DNA of 64,000 bases from Posidoniimonas corsicana (GCF_007859765.1 NZ_SIHJ01000002.1:744001-808000), one strand, 5' to 3'; positions 36,946 to 46,780 are shown, counted from the stretch's first letter. Translations and numbers: made by a program. Notes: a model not told the origin generated them from the letters alone.

Positions 36946-37542
36946 ATGAAACCGACCTACCTTCTTGTCCCGATTGCCATCGCGTGGCTGGGCTGCCTGC
37001 TCGCCGGCTGGTGGAACAAGGCAAACGTGAGCCTCGCCACGACCGGCGATCAGCTTACCGCCTCCCCCGACTGGACCGCCTGGTCGCCGGGGATCGCACT
37101 GGGCGTTCTGACAGCGGCGGCAGGGGCCGTGCTGCTATTCGGCGGGGTCGCCCGTGGCAAAGCGCGTCGACCGGCGTGGATGCTCCTCGCCATCGGCCTG
37201 CTGTGGTCCGCCGCGGCCGCGGTGACCGGGCCGTTTGAAGCGAGCACCGCCAGCAACCAGCAGATCGCCTTCGGAGAGGGTGTGCTGGGCCAGGGCTACA
37301 CCAGGCGTGTGCCGCTGGCAGACGTGGAGCGGGTCGAGATCTACGAGACCCGACGACGACGACGACGCGGCACCGGCAAGGGCCGGCGGCTGGTCACGAT
37401 GGTCGAGTTCCACCGCGTCGGGGGCGAGGTGGAGTATGTAGGAATGTCCGGTCCGGTCCGCACCGAACTGCTGCGACACGTATTGCCGCTGCTTACCGAA
37501 CGAGGCGTGGCGGTGAACGACCGCCGCGCCCCGCCCGAGTGA
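36946..37542 (+). CDS. Membrane protein with PH-like C-terminal half, unknown function
   Basis: 198 residues with three hydrophobic segments (LLVPIAIAWLGCLLAGW, GIALGVLTAAAGAVLLFGGV and AWMLLAIGLLWSAAAAVTG). A soluble beta-rich part follows (YTRRVPLADVERVEIYETRRRRRR, RLVTMVEFHRVGGEVEYVGM) and then a helix (VRTELLRHVLPLLTE), the usual order of small bacterial PH-type membrane proteins. A run of six arginines is encoded by a CGA repeat. The function is not known. Confidence 0.6.
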   Translation: MKPTYLLVPIAIAWLGCLLAGWWNKANVSLATTGDQLTASPDWTAWSPGIALGVLTAAAGAVLLFGGVARGKARRPAWMLLAIGLLWSAAAAVTGPFEASTASNQQIAFGEGVLGQGYTRRVPLADVERVEIYETRRRRRRGTGKGRRLVTMVEFHRVGGEVEYVGMSGPVRTELLRHVLPLLTERGVAVNDRRAPPE

Positions 37543-37699
37543 GCCTCCTGAGCGGATTGAATTCTGCGGGGAGCAACAGCCTTGGTCGCGTGCGTAAGGG
37601 CCAAACTTGTGATCGGCGGTGCGAGGGTCAACAATGGCGGGGCGAGCCGCCAAGCGGGCTCGCCCATCGCATCCCAGCGCCCTCACGTTAGGCCCAATC

Positions 37700-39163
37700 A
37701 TGAGACCGTCGCTCCTGCTGGTCGGCTCGCTGCTCCTTTCAGCCACCGTTTCTCAGGCGACCGAGCCGCCCCGACCCTACGGCGCCACGCCGACCGAACG
37801 GCAGCTCCGCTGGCACGGGCTGGAGACTTACGGCTTCGTCCACTTCACTGTCAACACGTTCACCGACCGCGAGTGGGGCTACGGCGACGAGTCGCCCGAC
37901 ACCTTCAACCCCACCGACTTCGACGCCGACCAGATTGTCCAGACCGCCAAGCGGGCGGGGCTCCGGGGTCTGATCCTCACCGCCAAGCACCACGACGGCT
38001 TCTGCCTGTGGCCGAGCGAGCACGCCACCCACAGCGTGAAGCAGAGCAAGTGGCGGGGCGGCGAGGGCGATGTGGTGCGTGAAATCTCCGACGCGTGCCG
38101 GCGGCACGGGCTGGAGTTTGGCGTGTACCTCTCGCCGTGGGACCGCAACCACCCCGACTACGGCAGGCCCGAGTACCTGACCTACTACCGCAACCAGCTC
38201 CGCGAGCTGCTAACCGGCTACGGCCCGATCTTCGAGGTCTGGTTCGACGGCGCCAACGGCGGCGACGGCTACTACGGCGGCGCACGCGAGCGACGCTCGA
38301 TCGACAACCGCACCTACTACGACTGGGAGAACACCCAGAGCATCGTCCGCGAGCTGCAGCCCGACGCCTGCATGTTCAGCGACGCCGGCCCCGACATCCG
38401 CTGGGTGGGCAACGAGCGCGGCGCCGCCGGCGACCCCTGCTGGCACACCGTCAGCGGCGACGGCGTTTGGCCGGGCCACGCCGACACGAAGGTGCTCAAC
38501 CAGGGCGAGCGCGGCGGCGAGCACTGGCGGCCCGCCGAGGTGGACGTGTCGATCCGCCCGGGCTGGTTCTACCACGCCAGCGAGGACGACCGGGTGAAGC
38601 GGCCCGCCGACCTGATGAAGATCTACTTCGAGTCGGTCGGGCGCGGCGCCAACCTGCTGCTCAACCTCTGCCCGGACCGGCGGGGCCAGATCCCCGAGCG
38701 GGATGTGCAGTCGCTTGCCGCCTGGAAGAACCGGCTCGACCAGACCTTCGCTACCGACCTGGCCCACGGCGCCAGGGCCACAACCAGCAACACCCGCGGC
38801 GACGACCCGCGGTTCGCCCCCGGCAACGTGCTCGACGCCAGCCGCAACACGTATTGGTCGACCGACGACCCGGTCACCTCCGCCGAGCTCGTGCTCGAAT
38901 TAGCGGCCCCGGTGACCTTCAATGTCGTGCGGGTGCGCGAGCACCTGCCGCTGGGCCAACGCGTTGATGCCCTGGAGGTCGACGCGTGGGTCGACGGCGC
39001 GTGGCAGACGGTCGGCAGGGCGACCAGCATCGGCGCCCAGCTACTGCTGCAGACGCCCGACACCACAACCAGCCGCGTGCGGATCCGCATCACCGACGCC
39101 GCCGCGTGCCCGGCGATCTCAGAGGTGGGGCTGTTCCGCATGCCTGACGAGGCGGCGCCGTAG
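37700..39163 (+). CDS. Secreted alpha-L-fucosidase, GH29, with C-terminal F5/8-type domain
   Basis: 487 residues from ATG 37700, which gives a clean signal peptide (MRPSLLLVGSLLLSATVSQA). The GH29 core has GFVHFTVNTFTDREWGYG, ILTAKHHDGFCLWPS and the nucleophile Asp183 in FEVWFDGANG. FYHASEDDRVK and GANLLLNLCPDRRGQIP are also family blocks. Residues about 350-480 form a discoidin-like (F5/8 type C) carbohydrate-binding domain. It would remove fucose from marine or plant fucosylated glycans. It belongs with the PL1 and beta-helix genes nearby as a carbohydrate-degradation group. Confidence 0.9.
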   Translation: MRPSLLLVGSLLLSATVSQATEPPRPYGATPTERQLRWHGLETYGFVHFTVNTFTDREWGYGDESPDTFNPTDFDADQIVQTAKRAGLRGLILTAKHHDGFCLWPSEHATHSVKQSKWRGGEGDVVREISDACRRHGLEFGVYLSPWDRNHPDYGRPEYLTYYRNQLRELLTGYGPIFEVWFDGANGGDGYYGGARERRSIDNRTYYDWENTQSIVRELQPDACMFSDAGPDIRWVGNERGAAGDPCWHTVSGDGVWPGHADTKVLNQGERGGEHWRPAEVDVSIRPGWFYHASEDDRVKRPADLMKIYFESVGRGANLLLNLCPDRRGQIPERDVQSLAAWKNRLDQTFATDLAHGARATTSNTRGDDPRFAPGNVLDASRNTYWSTDDPVTSAELVLELAAPVTFNVVRVREHLPLGQRVDALEVDAWVDGAWQTVGRATSIGAQLLLQTPDTTTSRVRIRITDAAACPAISEVGLFRMPDEAAP

Positions 39164-39170
39164 CGGGCGG

Positions 39171-41861
39171 CTACAGCGGGCCTCGCACCAAGCGACCGAC
39201 AGCCCGCCGGCGTGGCGCCGCGAGCACGGCCGCGATCGTCAGCAGCGCCGACGCGGGCTCCGGGACCGGCGCCGAAGAAGCCAGCGAGCGGCCGTAGTTG
39301 TTCCGCCAGACGTAGAGGTCGCCGTCGTCGATGCGGCCGCTGAAGTTGTGGTCGGCGCCCTCGCCAAACCCGACAATCTGTCCCAGCGAGTCCCGCCACA
39401 CGGTGTAGTCGGCCGCGTCCACCACAGCGTCGCCGTTGAAGTCGCCCGGCAGGCCTTCGAACAGCGTGACCGTGACCATCGCGCCGGCCGGGATGTAGTG
39501 GCCGCCGTTGTTCTGATTCGGGTCCAACAGGAACTCGACCGGCGAACCGTCCGCGAGCGTGCCCGACAGGGTGACGTCCCGCGCGTCGATCTCGACGCGC
39601 TCGCCGGGCGTGAGGCCTTCGATGGGCGCCCCGTCCAATGCAAAGCCGCTGCCGATCAGGTTCAGCTGCGCCCCGTTGTAGAAGTTGAGCCCGTCGCCGA
39701 TGGCGCCGCCGGACATTGTGAACGGCACGTTGTACCAGAACAACACGTTGCCCGCGATCTCGCCGCCGGTTTGATTGACCGGTCCATTCGCCGCGACGTA
39801 GCCCTCCTCGATCCGCCCGCCGGCGATGTCAACGGGGAAGCCTTCGACCGTCCTCAAGCCGCTGCCGATCACCCCATCCAGCAGGTTCAGCTCGGCCCTG
39901 ATGAGCGCCCCCTCCCCGATCGACTGTCCGTTGAGTGTGATGCGGCCGAACTGCATGTTGAGGTCGTCGCCGAACGAGCTGCCACTGACATGGATGTCGC
40001 CGACCAGGCTCGTGTTCTCGCCGAAGGTTGAGTCGGTGATCTCACCGCTCCCCGGCTGACTGGAAACCGTGATCGCGGTGTTTGGCCCGATGGTCACGTT
40101 GGCCAGACGGGCCCGCTGAGTGTGTGCGATGAGGTTGCCAGGCGATTCGACGCTAACAAGAGACAGCTCGCCCCCTTGCGGCGCCCTGAACCAGCGACCA
40201 AGGCGGGAGTTGGCGATCCACACATCGGATGCTCTCGCCTCGAACTGCTCGCCAACGTCAGCGTCCTCAATCAAGACGGTCGATTCCCTGATTAACGCGC
40301 CCGCTCCCAGGCTTCCGCCCCGCATCTCGATTGACGAATCGGTCGCGAAGAGCCCACTGCCGATGCTCTGCCCGTGCAGCGCGATCTCCACGCCCGACAC
40401 ATCCGCGTTCATGCCCAGTGAGCTGTCGGTGATTGTTACTGTCGCCCCGGGTTCGACTCGGAGTTGATCGCCGATCTCTGCGTTCTGGATGCTGACGACG
40501 CTGCCCGCGTTCGCCCGGAACCGGTCACCGAATCGTCCGCCCGTGATGGTGGCGGCGCCGCCGTGATCGACCAGGAAGCCCTCATCGAACTCACCGCCGG
40601 TTACCGAGAGCGTTGCGCCGTCCCACACGAGTGTATCGGGTCCAATGACGCCGCCCGAGACCTCGACGGCGGAGCCCTCCGTAATGCTGAGGCCTCGCGT
40701 TACCGAACCTCCGCTGATGTCGACCGCTCCGCCTCGGATGCTGATCGAACCGGTCGACCCACCAGACATGCGTAGGCTCTGGCCCGGGCCAACCCCTAAG
40801 AGTTGGGCCTCGCCTCCCGACATCGTGATCGCCCCGGGACCTGCAAACTCGACCGGGGATGCGACCGCCCCGCCACGGATGTCAACTGTTGTGGACCGGC
40901 AGCACTCGTTCGTGCGTTGAAACTCGAGTGAGTTGACCACGGCGTTGCCGTCCACCTCGATCGACGCCCCTGCGAAGTAACGTAGACTGACCACCCGAGC
41001 GGCGCCCGTCGCCGCCAGGTAGCCGTCGCGCCAGACCCAGATGAGCGGCACCGTTCCACCGGACAGGTTGGCCCGGCCGCCGGAGAAGACGTCGTTGCTG
41101 GGGGAGAGATGGCCGTCGGACATGTTGAGCGTGGCGCCGTGAAACAGCTCGACCGCGCCGGCCGTGACGCCGCCGGTCATGTTGATCGTCGCGCCGACCG
41201 CCTCGAGGTTGCGGCCGACCTGGCCGCCCGGCTGGATGTGGACCGTGCTGCCCCAGCCCGCGTTGAAGTTGTCGCCCACGACGGCGCCGTCGTCGACCAC
41301 GAGCGTCTGCCCCGCGCGGATGCCGGCCGGGACCAGGTCGGTCGAGGCCGTGATCAGCGTCGGCCCGATCGCCGGGAGTTCGGTGGGCACGAACGTAAAG
41401 TCGGCGTTCAGCCGCGATGGGTTCTCCTGGCGAGAGAATGCGAACGGGACGCCGTCAGCCAGCGTCCCGCTGAGCAGGCCCTGGTCCGGGATCACCACCG
41501 GCGCCCCGTCCGGCGTGGGGACCGGCACGCCGTCGACGCGGAAGTCGCCGCCGTACAGGGCGACCGAGCTGCCCTGATTCGCGATCAGCCCATCGGCGAA
41601 CGCCCCGCCACGGAAGTTCGCCACACTGCCAGGGTCCAGCACCAGCAGGCCCTGCGTGGCGCCGCCGTCGATGTTCAGCAGGCTCCCCTCGCCCGCGGTG
41701 AAACCATCCGCCAGCACGCCGCCGTCGCCAAGGTTCAGGATCGTATCGGCGCCGATGGCGCCCGGATCGGCGTCCGGAGGCACGTTGATCACGGTCTGCG
41801 CAACACTCGCCGCGAGACCACTCACGCACCACGCGGCAATGACGAGCGCCAACCGTTGCAT
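39171..41861 (-). CDS. Beta-helical repeat protein with dockerin-like segment and PEP-CTERM anchor
   Basis: 896 residues from ATG 41861, giving signal peptide MQRLALVIAAWCVSGLAASVAQ. Most of the protein is short repeats of about 20 residues (for example GGEFDEGFLVDHGGAATIT, GGRFGDRFRANAGSVVSI, DAEIGDQLRVEPGATVTI-like), the pattern of a right-handed beta-helix. Near the C-terminus is a calcium-loop segment GDFNGDAVVDAADYTVWRDSLG with a second loop HNFSGRIDDGDLYVWRNNYG. The protein ends VPEPASALLTIAAVLAAPRRR, a PEP-CTERM sorting signal. The ligand is unknown; a surface adhesin or glycan-binding role is inferred. Confidence 0.82.
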   Translation of the reverse strand: MQRLALVIAAWCVSGLAASVAQTVINVPPDADPGAIGADTILNLGDGGVLADGFTAGEGSLLNIDGGATQGLLVLDPGSVANFRGGAFADGLIANQGSSVALYGGDFRVDGVPVPTPDGAPVVIPDQGLLSGTLADGVPFAFSRQENPSRLNADFTFVPTELPAIGPTLITASTDLVPAGIRAGQTLVVDDGAVVGDNFNAGWGSTVHIQPGGQVGRNLEAVGATINMTGGVTAGAVELFHGATLNMSDGHLSPSNDVFSGGRANLSGGTVPLIWVWRDGYLAATGAARVVSLRYFAGASIEVDGNAVVNSLEFQRTNECCRSTTVDIRGGAVASPVEFAGPGAITMSGGEAQLLGVGPGQSLRMSGGSTGSISIRGGAVDISGGSVTRGLSITEGSAVEVSGGVIGPDTLVWDGATLSVTGGEFDEGFLVDHGGAATITGGRFGDRFRANAGSVVSIQNAEIGDQLRVEPGATVTITDSSLGMNADVSGVEIALHGQSIGSGLFATDSSIEMRGGSLGAGALIRESTVLIEDADVGEQFEARASDVWIANSRLGRWFRAPQGGELSLVSVESPGNLIAHTQRARLANVTIGPNTAITVSSQPGSGEITDSTFGENTSLVGDIHVSGSSFGDDLNMQFGRITLNGQSIGEGALIRAELNLLDGVIGSGLRTVEGFPVDIAGGRIEEGYVAANGPVNQTGGEIAGNVLFWYNVPFTMSGGAIGDGLNFYNGAQLNLIGSGFALDGAPIEGLTPGERVEIDARDVTLSGTLADGSPVEFLLDPNQNNGGHYIPAGAMVTVTLFEGLPGDFNGDAVVDAADYTVWRDSLGQIVGFGEGADHNFSGRIDDGDLYVWRNNYGRSLASSAPVPEPASALLTIAAVLAAPRRRAVGRLVRGPL

Positions 41862-42001
41862 CGGTACCGTTGAGAAGGAGAAGAGGCCGAACCCGCGGCG
41901 GAACCGCCCTGACTCGGCATCCCACCATTGTAGCAGCAGCGGGGGTCCCCGGGCACACTCGCGGAGAGCCCCTGGCGCGTGGCTCACGCGGCGCCCCCGT
42001 T

Positions 42002-43285
42002 CTACGCGGCAGCCGCCACGGGCAATCGAACCGGGCGACGCGTCCAGCGGATCGCGGCCGCCGCGAGCAGCAGCATCAGCAGCAGCGCCGCCGCTGGCTC
42101 GGGCGCCGCCGTGGGGGCGAATGGGAAAGTCGCCGGCTCCCGCGTCTGGCCGAAGTTAGCGCGCCAGGTCTGGTACTGGGCGTCGCCGATAGGGCCGAGG
42201 TGCGGGTCGTTGGGCAGCGCTCCGGCCTGGGCGCCCAGGCTGTCCCGCCACACGGTGTAGTCGGCGGCGTCGACCTGGCCGTCGTCGTTGTAGTCGCCGA
42301 AGAGCGGCAGCACGCCGATGGCCGCCTGCGGGCCGGCGTTGGCCATCACGTAGTCGCGGAGGCTGCGGGTGTCGGTCAGGGTGTAGTCGTAGAATTCGCG
42401 GGGGTCGAACGCGTCGCCGGTCGGCGTGTCGGCGTTGGGCGAGTTGGTCAGCACGTCGCCCCGCGCGACGAGTTCGGCGTCGCCGTCGATGTTGTACGGG
42501 CGGTTCACGTTGTCGAAGATATTGTTCTCCGACACCACCACCGCGTTGTTCCGCGGGTTGAGGCCGTAGCTCGTGACGTCCTCCATCAGGTTGTTGTAGA
42601 AGTGCCCGATAACATTGTCGAACGACGGGTTCCGCTGGTGGGTGTCGTGGATCCAGGTGTGGTGGATCGTGACGTGCTGGTCGGACTCATCCGTCCAGCC
42701 AACGCCCAGCGCTTTGTTGTGCTCGCTGAGGATGCTGTTGGAGATCGTCACGTAGTCCAGCCCGCCCTGGCGGAGGTCGATCAGCCCGTCGCCCATGCGG
42801 GTGAGGTGCACGTGGTCGATCCAGACGTGGTGGCTGTTGTCGACCTGGATGCCGTCGAAGTCCTGCGTCTTGCCGTCCCAGTCGCCCTCGACGAAGCTGT
42901 CGCGGATCGTGAGGTTGCGGATCACGACGTTCGACTCGTTGATCACCCGGAGGCCGCCGTAGACCAACTCGGCGTCGTCGCCCAGGCCCAGCACCGTCTT
43001 GTTGGAGCCGACGGTCAGCTCCTTGCCGAACTCGCTGATCTCAATGCTGCCGCGGATGGCGACCGTGCGGGGCGTGTCGCCCGCCAGGTAGTGCTCGAGC
43101 GCGGCCTGGTTGTCGACCACCACCACCGGACCATCGCCGCCGCCGTTGGTCCCGGCGCGGCCCAACGCGGCCACCGACGCGAAGCCCGACGCCTGGTAGG
43201 TGACGCCGGCGGCCGGCTGAGCGGCGAGCAACGCCGCGATGAGTGATAGGCGCGCAACCCCGCCTGTTGCCATCTGGTGCTTCAT
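42002..43285 (-). CDS. Pectate lyase (PL1) with dockerin-like segment and PEP-CTERM anchor
   Basis: 427 residues from ATG 43285 (MKHQMATGGVARLSLIAALLAAQPAAG). The PL1 beta-helix shows NVVIRNLTIRDSF, GIQVDNSHHVWIDHVHLTRMGDGLIDL, GVGWTDESDQHVTIHHTWI and HQRNPSFDN with the catalytic Arg. These fit beta-elimination of polygalacturonate. The C-terminus repeats the layout of the protein at 39171: FGDYNDDGQVDAADYTVWRDSLG, then TAAPEPAAALLLMLLLAAAAIRW and basic residues. The two genes lie 140 bp apart on the same strand and probably share cell-surface targeting. Confidence 0.88.
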   Translation of the reverse strand: MKHQMATGGVARLSLIAALLAAQPAAGVTYQASGFASVAALGRAGTNGGGDGPVVVVDNQAALEHYLAGDTPRTVAIRGSIEISEFGKELTVGSNKTVLGLGDDAELVYGGLRVINESNVVIRNLTIRDSFVEGDWDGKTQDFDGIQVDNSHHVWIDHVHLTRMGDGLIDLRQGGLDYVTISNSILSEHNKALGVGWTDESDQHVTIHHTWIHDTHQRNPSFDNVIGHFYNNLMEDVTSYGLNPRNNAVVVSENNIFDNVNRPYNIDGDAELVARGDVLTNSPNADTPTGDAFDPREFYDYTLTDTRSLRDYVMANAGPQAAIGVLPLFGDYNDDGQVDAADYTVWRDSLGAQAGALPNDPHLGPIGDAQYQTWRANFGQTREPATFPFAPTAAPEPAAALLLMLLLAAAAIRWTRRPVRLPVAAAA

Positions 43286-43653
43286 AGATCTCGTTAGGTG
43301 CTCTGTTCCACCTCTGACGGCCAGAAACGGCTCGCCTGCCCCGTCTGGTTCCAGCGTAGCAAGCTGGTTCAAAGACGGTCAAACTCAGCGCCGCCTCAGG
43401 CGACTCCGATGACGCAAAACAAGCATCCGTCGACGCAAACAGCCCCAGGCGCCGCCGCTGCCTGCGTTCGACAGCACGCGAGTGCGATTCTCTGTGGGCG
43501 GATCAGCGGAGTCTGATTTGAGGCAGCGGCGTGCGTCCATGCCCGTGATGATGGGAATGCCTCGCCGTGACGCGACCGTCGCGCCTGAACCGGCGCCCCC
43601 AAAACGATGTCATGCTGACGGGGAGACCAGTCAACCACAGGCGCCCACCAATA
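43286..43653. other. Divergent intergenic region, no gene seen
   Basis: 368 bp between the pectate lyase start and a plus-strand hypothetical gene. It probably carries both promoters. Two GACGCAAA direct copies (near 43409 and 43433) are visible but nothing can be assigned. Confidence 0.4.
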
Positions 43654-44079
43654 ATGCTCACCTACCTGCGACGACTGATCACGCTCGACATATGGGTGGG
43701 AACACCTCGCAGCCAGCCATTGAAAGAGCACGCGACGCCAGAGTCCCTCTTCACCGTGTTAGTCGACTCCAAACAGGTACGCTGCGTGCTTCCAGATGGT
43801 CGCGAACAAGCGATCCGGTGGGAAGACCTGGCCGAAGTTGAAATCCAAACCAATGATTCAGGTCCCTTCGGCATGGATGTTTGGTGGGTGCTTGTACCGG
43901 ACGGCGGAGCCAGTCCATGCTCAATCCCACAAGGCGCCAGCGGGGATGCGCCCTTGCTGGACAAGCTTTTCCAGCTGCCTGGGTTTGACTACGAGGCATT
44001 TTCAGACGCCATGGGCTGCACCGACAACCGGCAATTCCTGTGCTGGAGAAGAAAGGACGCCACACGGCCGACACGGTAG
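43654..44079 (+). CDS. Hypothetical protein, unknown function
   Basis: 141 residues from ATG 43654 (MLTYLRRLITLDIWVG). Features: ESLFTVLVDSKQVRCVLPDG, REQAIRWEDLAEVEIQTNDSGPFGMDVWWVLVPDG, then LLDKLFQLPGFDYEAFSDAMGC and a last FLCWRR. This is a compact soluble protein of alternating strands and one helix. The tidy W-x-DL and GFDYE motifs suggest a real family that I do not recognise by name. A frame open from 43567 upstream adds no protein-like sequence. Confidence 0.6.
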   Translation: MLTYLRRLITLDIWVGTPRSQPLKEHATPESLFTVLVDSKQVRCVLPDGREQAIRWEDLAEVEIQTNDSGPFGMDVWWVLVPDGGASPCSIPQGASGDAPLLDKLFQLPGFDYEAFSDAMGCTDNRQFLCWRRKDATRPTR

Positions 44080-44266
44080 GCGATCGTGAACGCCCCCTGA
44101 AACCGATGCTCCACCACTTCACGCATCGCCGCTGCGGCGGATGCAGCCCTTCACGATTCAGCGCAGCATCGTAACGCCCTAGCGCAATCGGACCCTTCAC
44201 CCGGCCGGTTCCGCTATCCTGGATCACTTCCAGGCGATGCAACCCATAGCAAGTGGAGTCGTTCGG

Positions 44267-45877
44267 ATGACCATCCGTTGTCTCACCCTCGCGGTCCTGC
44301 TGTCGCTGACCGCCGCCCCTAGCCACGCCGCGTCGGTCGACGCCGACCTGCTGCTGTCGGGCGGCACGGTCTACGACGGGGCCGGCGGGCCCGGACGCGT
44401 CGGCAATGTCGCGGTCCGCGATGGCCAGATCGCCGCGGTGGGCGAGTTCGAGGTCGGCGAAGTGGGCCAGACGGTCGACTGCACCGGGCTGATCGTGGCG
44501 CCCGGCTTCATCGACCTGCACAACCACAGCGACCAGACCATCGAATCCGAGAGCGACGCCGGCCGCGTCCCCCGGATCCTGGCGGACCGGACCCGCGAGT
44601 CGGTCTGCTACCTGACGCAGGGCTGCACGACCATCGTCACCGGAAACTGCGGCGGCGGGAAGCGGGACGTCGAGGCCTACTACGGCCAACTCGATGAGAC
44701 CCCGTCGGGCGTGAACGTCGCGCACCTCGTGCCGCAGGGTTCGGTGCGTCGCAAGGTGATCGGGACTAAACGCCGCCCGCCCGAGGGGGATGAGCTGCAG
44801 CGGATGCAGGCGCTCGTGCGTGAGGGGATGCAGGCGGGCGCGTGGGGCATGAGCACCGGCCTGCAGTACGTACCGTCGGCCTACGCCGAGGCGGAGGAGA
44901 TCGCCGCGCTGGCCGAGGTCGTGGCCGACTACAACGGCATCTACGCCAGCCACATCCGCGACGAGGGCGACGAGCTGGTCGAGTCCGTCGAGGAGGCGGT
45001 CCGGATCGGCCGCCTGTCCGGCGCGGCGGTGCACGTGTCGCACTTCAAGGCCAGCAAGCGCCGCAACTGGGGCAAGGTCCGCGCCGCCGCCGCGGTCCTG
45101 CAGCGGGCGCGGGAGGAAGGGCTGACAGTCACCGCCGACCAGTACCCGTACGCGGCCAGCAGCACGTCGGTCGCGGCGATGCTGCTGCCGGACGAGGAGC
45201 GCGAGGGGAGCCGCTCCGACCTCACCGCGCGGCTCAACGACCCCGAACAGCTCGCCCGCCTGCGGCCCATCATGGCCGACCTGCTCGAGGCCCGCGGCGG
45301 CATCATGGTGGCCGAGTGCCCCAGCCTGCCGCGGTACGTCGGCCGCATGATCCGCGACATCGCCAAGGACGAGGGCCGCGAGCCGGTCGATGTGGCGATC
45401 GACGTGGTCCGCTCCGGCGACGAGGCGGGCGTGAGCTTCAGCATGGACGAGCGCGACGTCCGCTGGGTGATGACGCTGCCGTGGGTCGCCACTGCGTCGG
45501 ACGGCAGCGTGAAGGTGCCCGACGGGACCAAGCCCCACCCCCGCAGCTTCGGCACGTTCTCCCGCCGGATCGGGCGGTACGCGATCGAGGAAGAGGTGAT
45601 CCCGCTGGAACTGGCGATCCGCAGCTCCAGCGGCCTGCCGGCCGACATCCTTGGCATGACCGACCGCGGCTACCTCCGCGCCGGGCAGGCGGCGGACATC
45701 GTGGTGCTGGACGCCGCGTCGTTCCGCGACCACGCCACATTCGAGGCGCCCACCGAGCCCTCCACCGGCGTGCGGTGGCTGCTGGTGAACGGGCGGCTCG
45801 CCATCGCCGACGGCGCCGTCCAGGACGTCACGGCAGGCCGGCCGCTCCGCAAACTTCCGAAGCCCAAGGCGGGCTGA
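44267..45877 (+). CDS. N-acyl-D-amino-acid deacylase family amidohydrolase, secreted
   Basis: 536 residues from ATG 44267, giving signal peptide MTIRCLTLAVLLSLTAAPSHA. The amidohydrolase metal site is in GFIDLHNHSDQTIES, and TTIVTGNCGGG, HVSHFKASKRRNWGK and DQYPYAAS are D-aminoacylase blocks. The C-terminal DILGMTDRGYLRAGQAADIVVLD closes the barrel domain. It would hydrolyse N-acyl-D-amino acids or related dipeptides in the periplasm, perhaps in turnover of D-amino-acid compounds. It stands before the MepA-like gene, 48 bp away, on the same strand. Confidence 0.85.
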   Translation: MTIRCLTLAVLLSLTAAPSHAASVDADLLLSGGTVYDGAGGPGRVGNVAVRDGQIAAVGEFEVGEVGQTVDCTGLIVAPGFIDLHNHSDQTIESESDAGRVPRILADRTRESVCYLTQGCTTIVTGNCGGGKRDVEAYYGQLDETPSGVNVAHLVPQGSVRRKVIGTKRRPPEGDELQRMQALVREGMQAGAWGMSTGLQYVPSAYAEAEEIAALAEVVADYNGIYASHIRDEGDELVESVEEAVRIGRLSGAAVHVSHFKASKRRNWGKVRAAAAVLQRAREEGLTVTADQYPYAASSTSVAAMLLPDEEREGSRSDLTARLNDPEQLARLRPIMADLLEARGGIMVAECPSLPRYVGRMIRDIAKDEGREPVDVAIDVVRSGDEAGVSFSMDERDVRWVMTLPWVATASDGSVKVPDGTKPHPRSFGTFSRRIGRYAIEEEVIPLELAIRSSSGLPADILGMTDRGYLRAGQAADIVVLDAASFRDHATFEAPTEPSTGVRWLLVNGRLAIADGAVQDVTAGRPLRKLPKPKAG

Positions 45878-45925
45878 ATCAACCGCGCCGACACCGCCGC
45901 TCCACGCAAGTCACTAGACCTCACG

Positions 45926-46780
45926 ATGAATCAGCTGCTACTCACCGCTATCGCCGCCGCCTGCTGCGGGCTTCCCGGCATTGCCCCCGCGCAGCACGAG
46001 CTTCCCTTGTCAGCGGCGGTCGGGGCGCCACCGGCGCCCAATCGCCCGGCGGACGTGTCCGCGGTGAAGGACCGGCTGCGGTCGCTGGGTTACGTGTGGG
46101 TCCCCACCGGCGATCAGATGGACACGCTCACCATCCACACGATCCGGCTGTTCCAGTCGATCGTGCAGAACCGCGAGACCGTCGGCGGCGACGGGGCCGA
46201 CGGCGTGGTCAACGTGAACGGCCCCACCCACGCCTGGCTGCAGCACGCCGACTCGCCCAAGTGGAGACTCATGCCGGCCCGCGGCGAGGGGTTCGAGAAC
46301 TACGAGCTCGTCGAGCAGGTCCAGGACGACCACGACCACGGAGTCCACTGGCTGGCCGAGACGCTCATCGGCGCCGGCGCCCACTACCAGACCAACTACC
46401 GCGCCGCCCACCCGCGGGCGGCGCCGATCGTGGTGAACGACGCCAGCCGCGACGTCGGCCGCGACACGCCGGACCACCTGGGGCACGAGACCGGATCGAT
46501 GGTCGACCTGCGGCTCCCGAGGACCGACGGCCGCGCCGGGGGGATTACGGTCGACTCGCCGGAGTACGACCGCGCCGCCGCCCGCGCGATGCTGGTCGCG
46601 CTGCACCAGCAGCCGCTGTTCGAACGCGCGCGGCTGAACGACCGCGTGCTCGCCGCCGAGACGGTCACCGTCGCGGGCCAGCGGCGGCCGCTCTGCATCC
46701 CCGACCGGCAGGGCCGCGTGCACGACAACCACATCCACGTCGATATTAAGCCGCCCCGCGGCCCGGCGCCGAATGAATGA
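45926..46780 (+). CDS. Secreted LAS-type peptidase, MepA-like murein hydrolase
   Basis: 284 residues with a signal peptide (MNQLLLTAIAAACCGLPGIAPAQ). The N-terminal third (VKDRLRSLGYVWVPTGDQMDTLTIHTIRLFQSIV) looks like a peptidoglycan-binding helix bundle. The catalytic part shows HLGHETGSMVDLRL and HDNHIHVDIK, the two zinc-ligand motifs of the LAS group (MepA/VanX/M15). It probably cleaves cross-links or D-Ala peptides in peptidoglycan. This is of interest because planctomycete peptidoglycan was long disputed. It lies 48 bp after the deacylase gene. Confidence 0.75.
   Translation: MNQLLLTAIAAACCGLPGIAPAQHELPLSAAVGAPPAPNRPADVSAVKDRLRSLGYVWVPTGDQMDTLTIHTIRLFQSIVQNRETVGGDGADGVVNVNGPTHAWLQHADSPKWRLMPARGEGFENYELVEQVQDDHDHGVHWLAETLIGAGAHYQTNYRAAHPRAAPIVVNDASRDVGRDTPDHLGHETGSMVDLRLPRTDGRAGGITVDSPEYDRAAARAMLVALHQQPLFERARLNDRVLAAETVTVAGQRRPLCIPDRQGRVHDNHIHVDIKPPRGPAPNE

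Noticed and set aside
37640-37665. GGGCGAGCC / GGCTCGCCC hairpin before the fucosidase gene
   Set aside because: Real 9-bp arms, but with no T-run and in a GC-rich leader; not strong enough to call a terminator or riboswitch.
43751-45733. A 660-codon minus-strand frame over the deacylase gene
   Set aside because: It spans two real genes in opposite sense and is Asp/Arg/Val-biased with no family motifs.
44842-46749. A 635-codon plus-strand frame across the deacylase-MepA-like boundary
   Set aside because: It runs through both genes in another frame, is dominated by Arg/Gly/Ala and has no motif.
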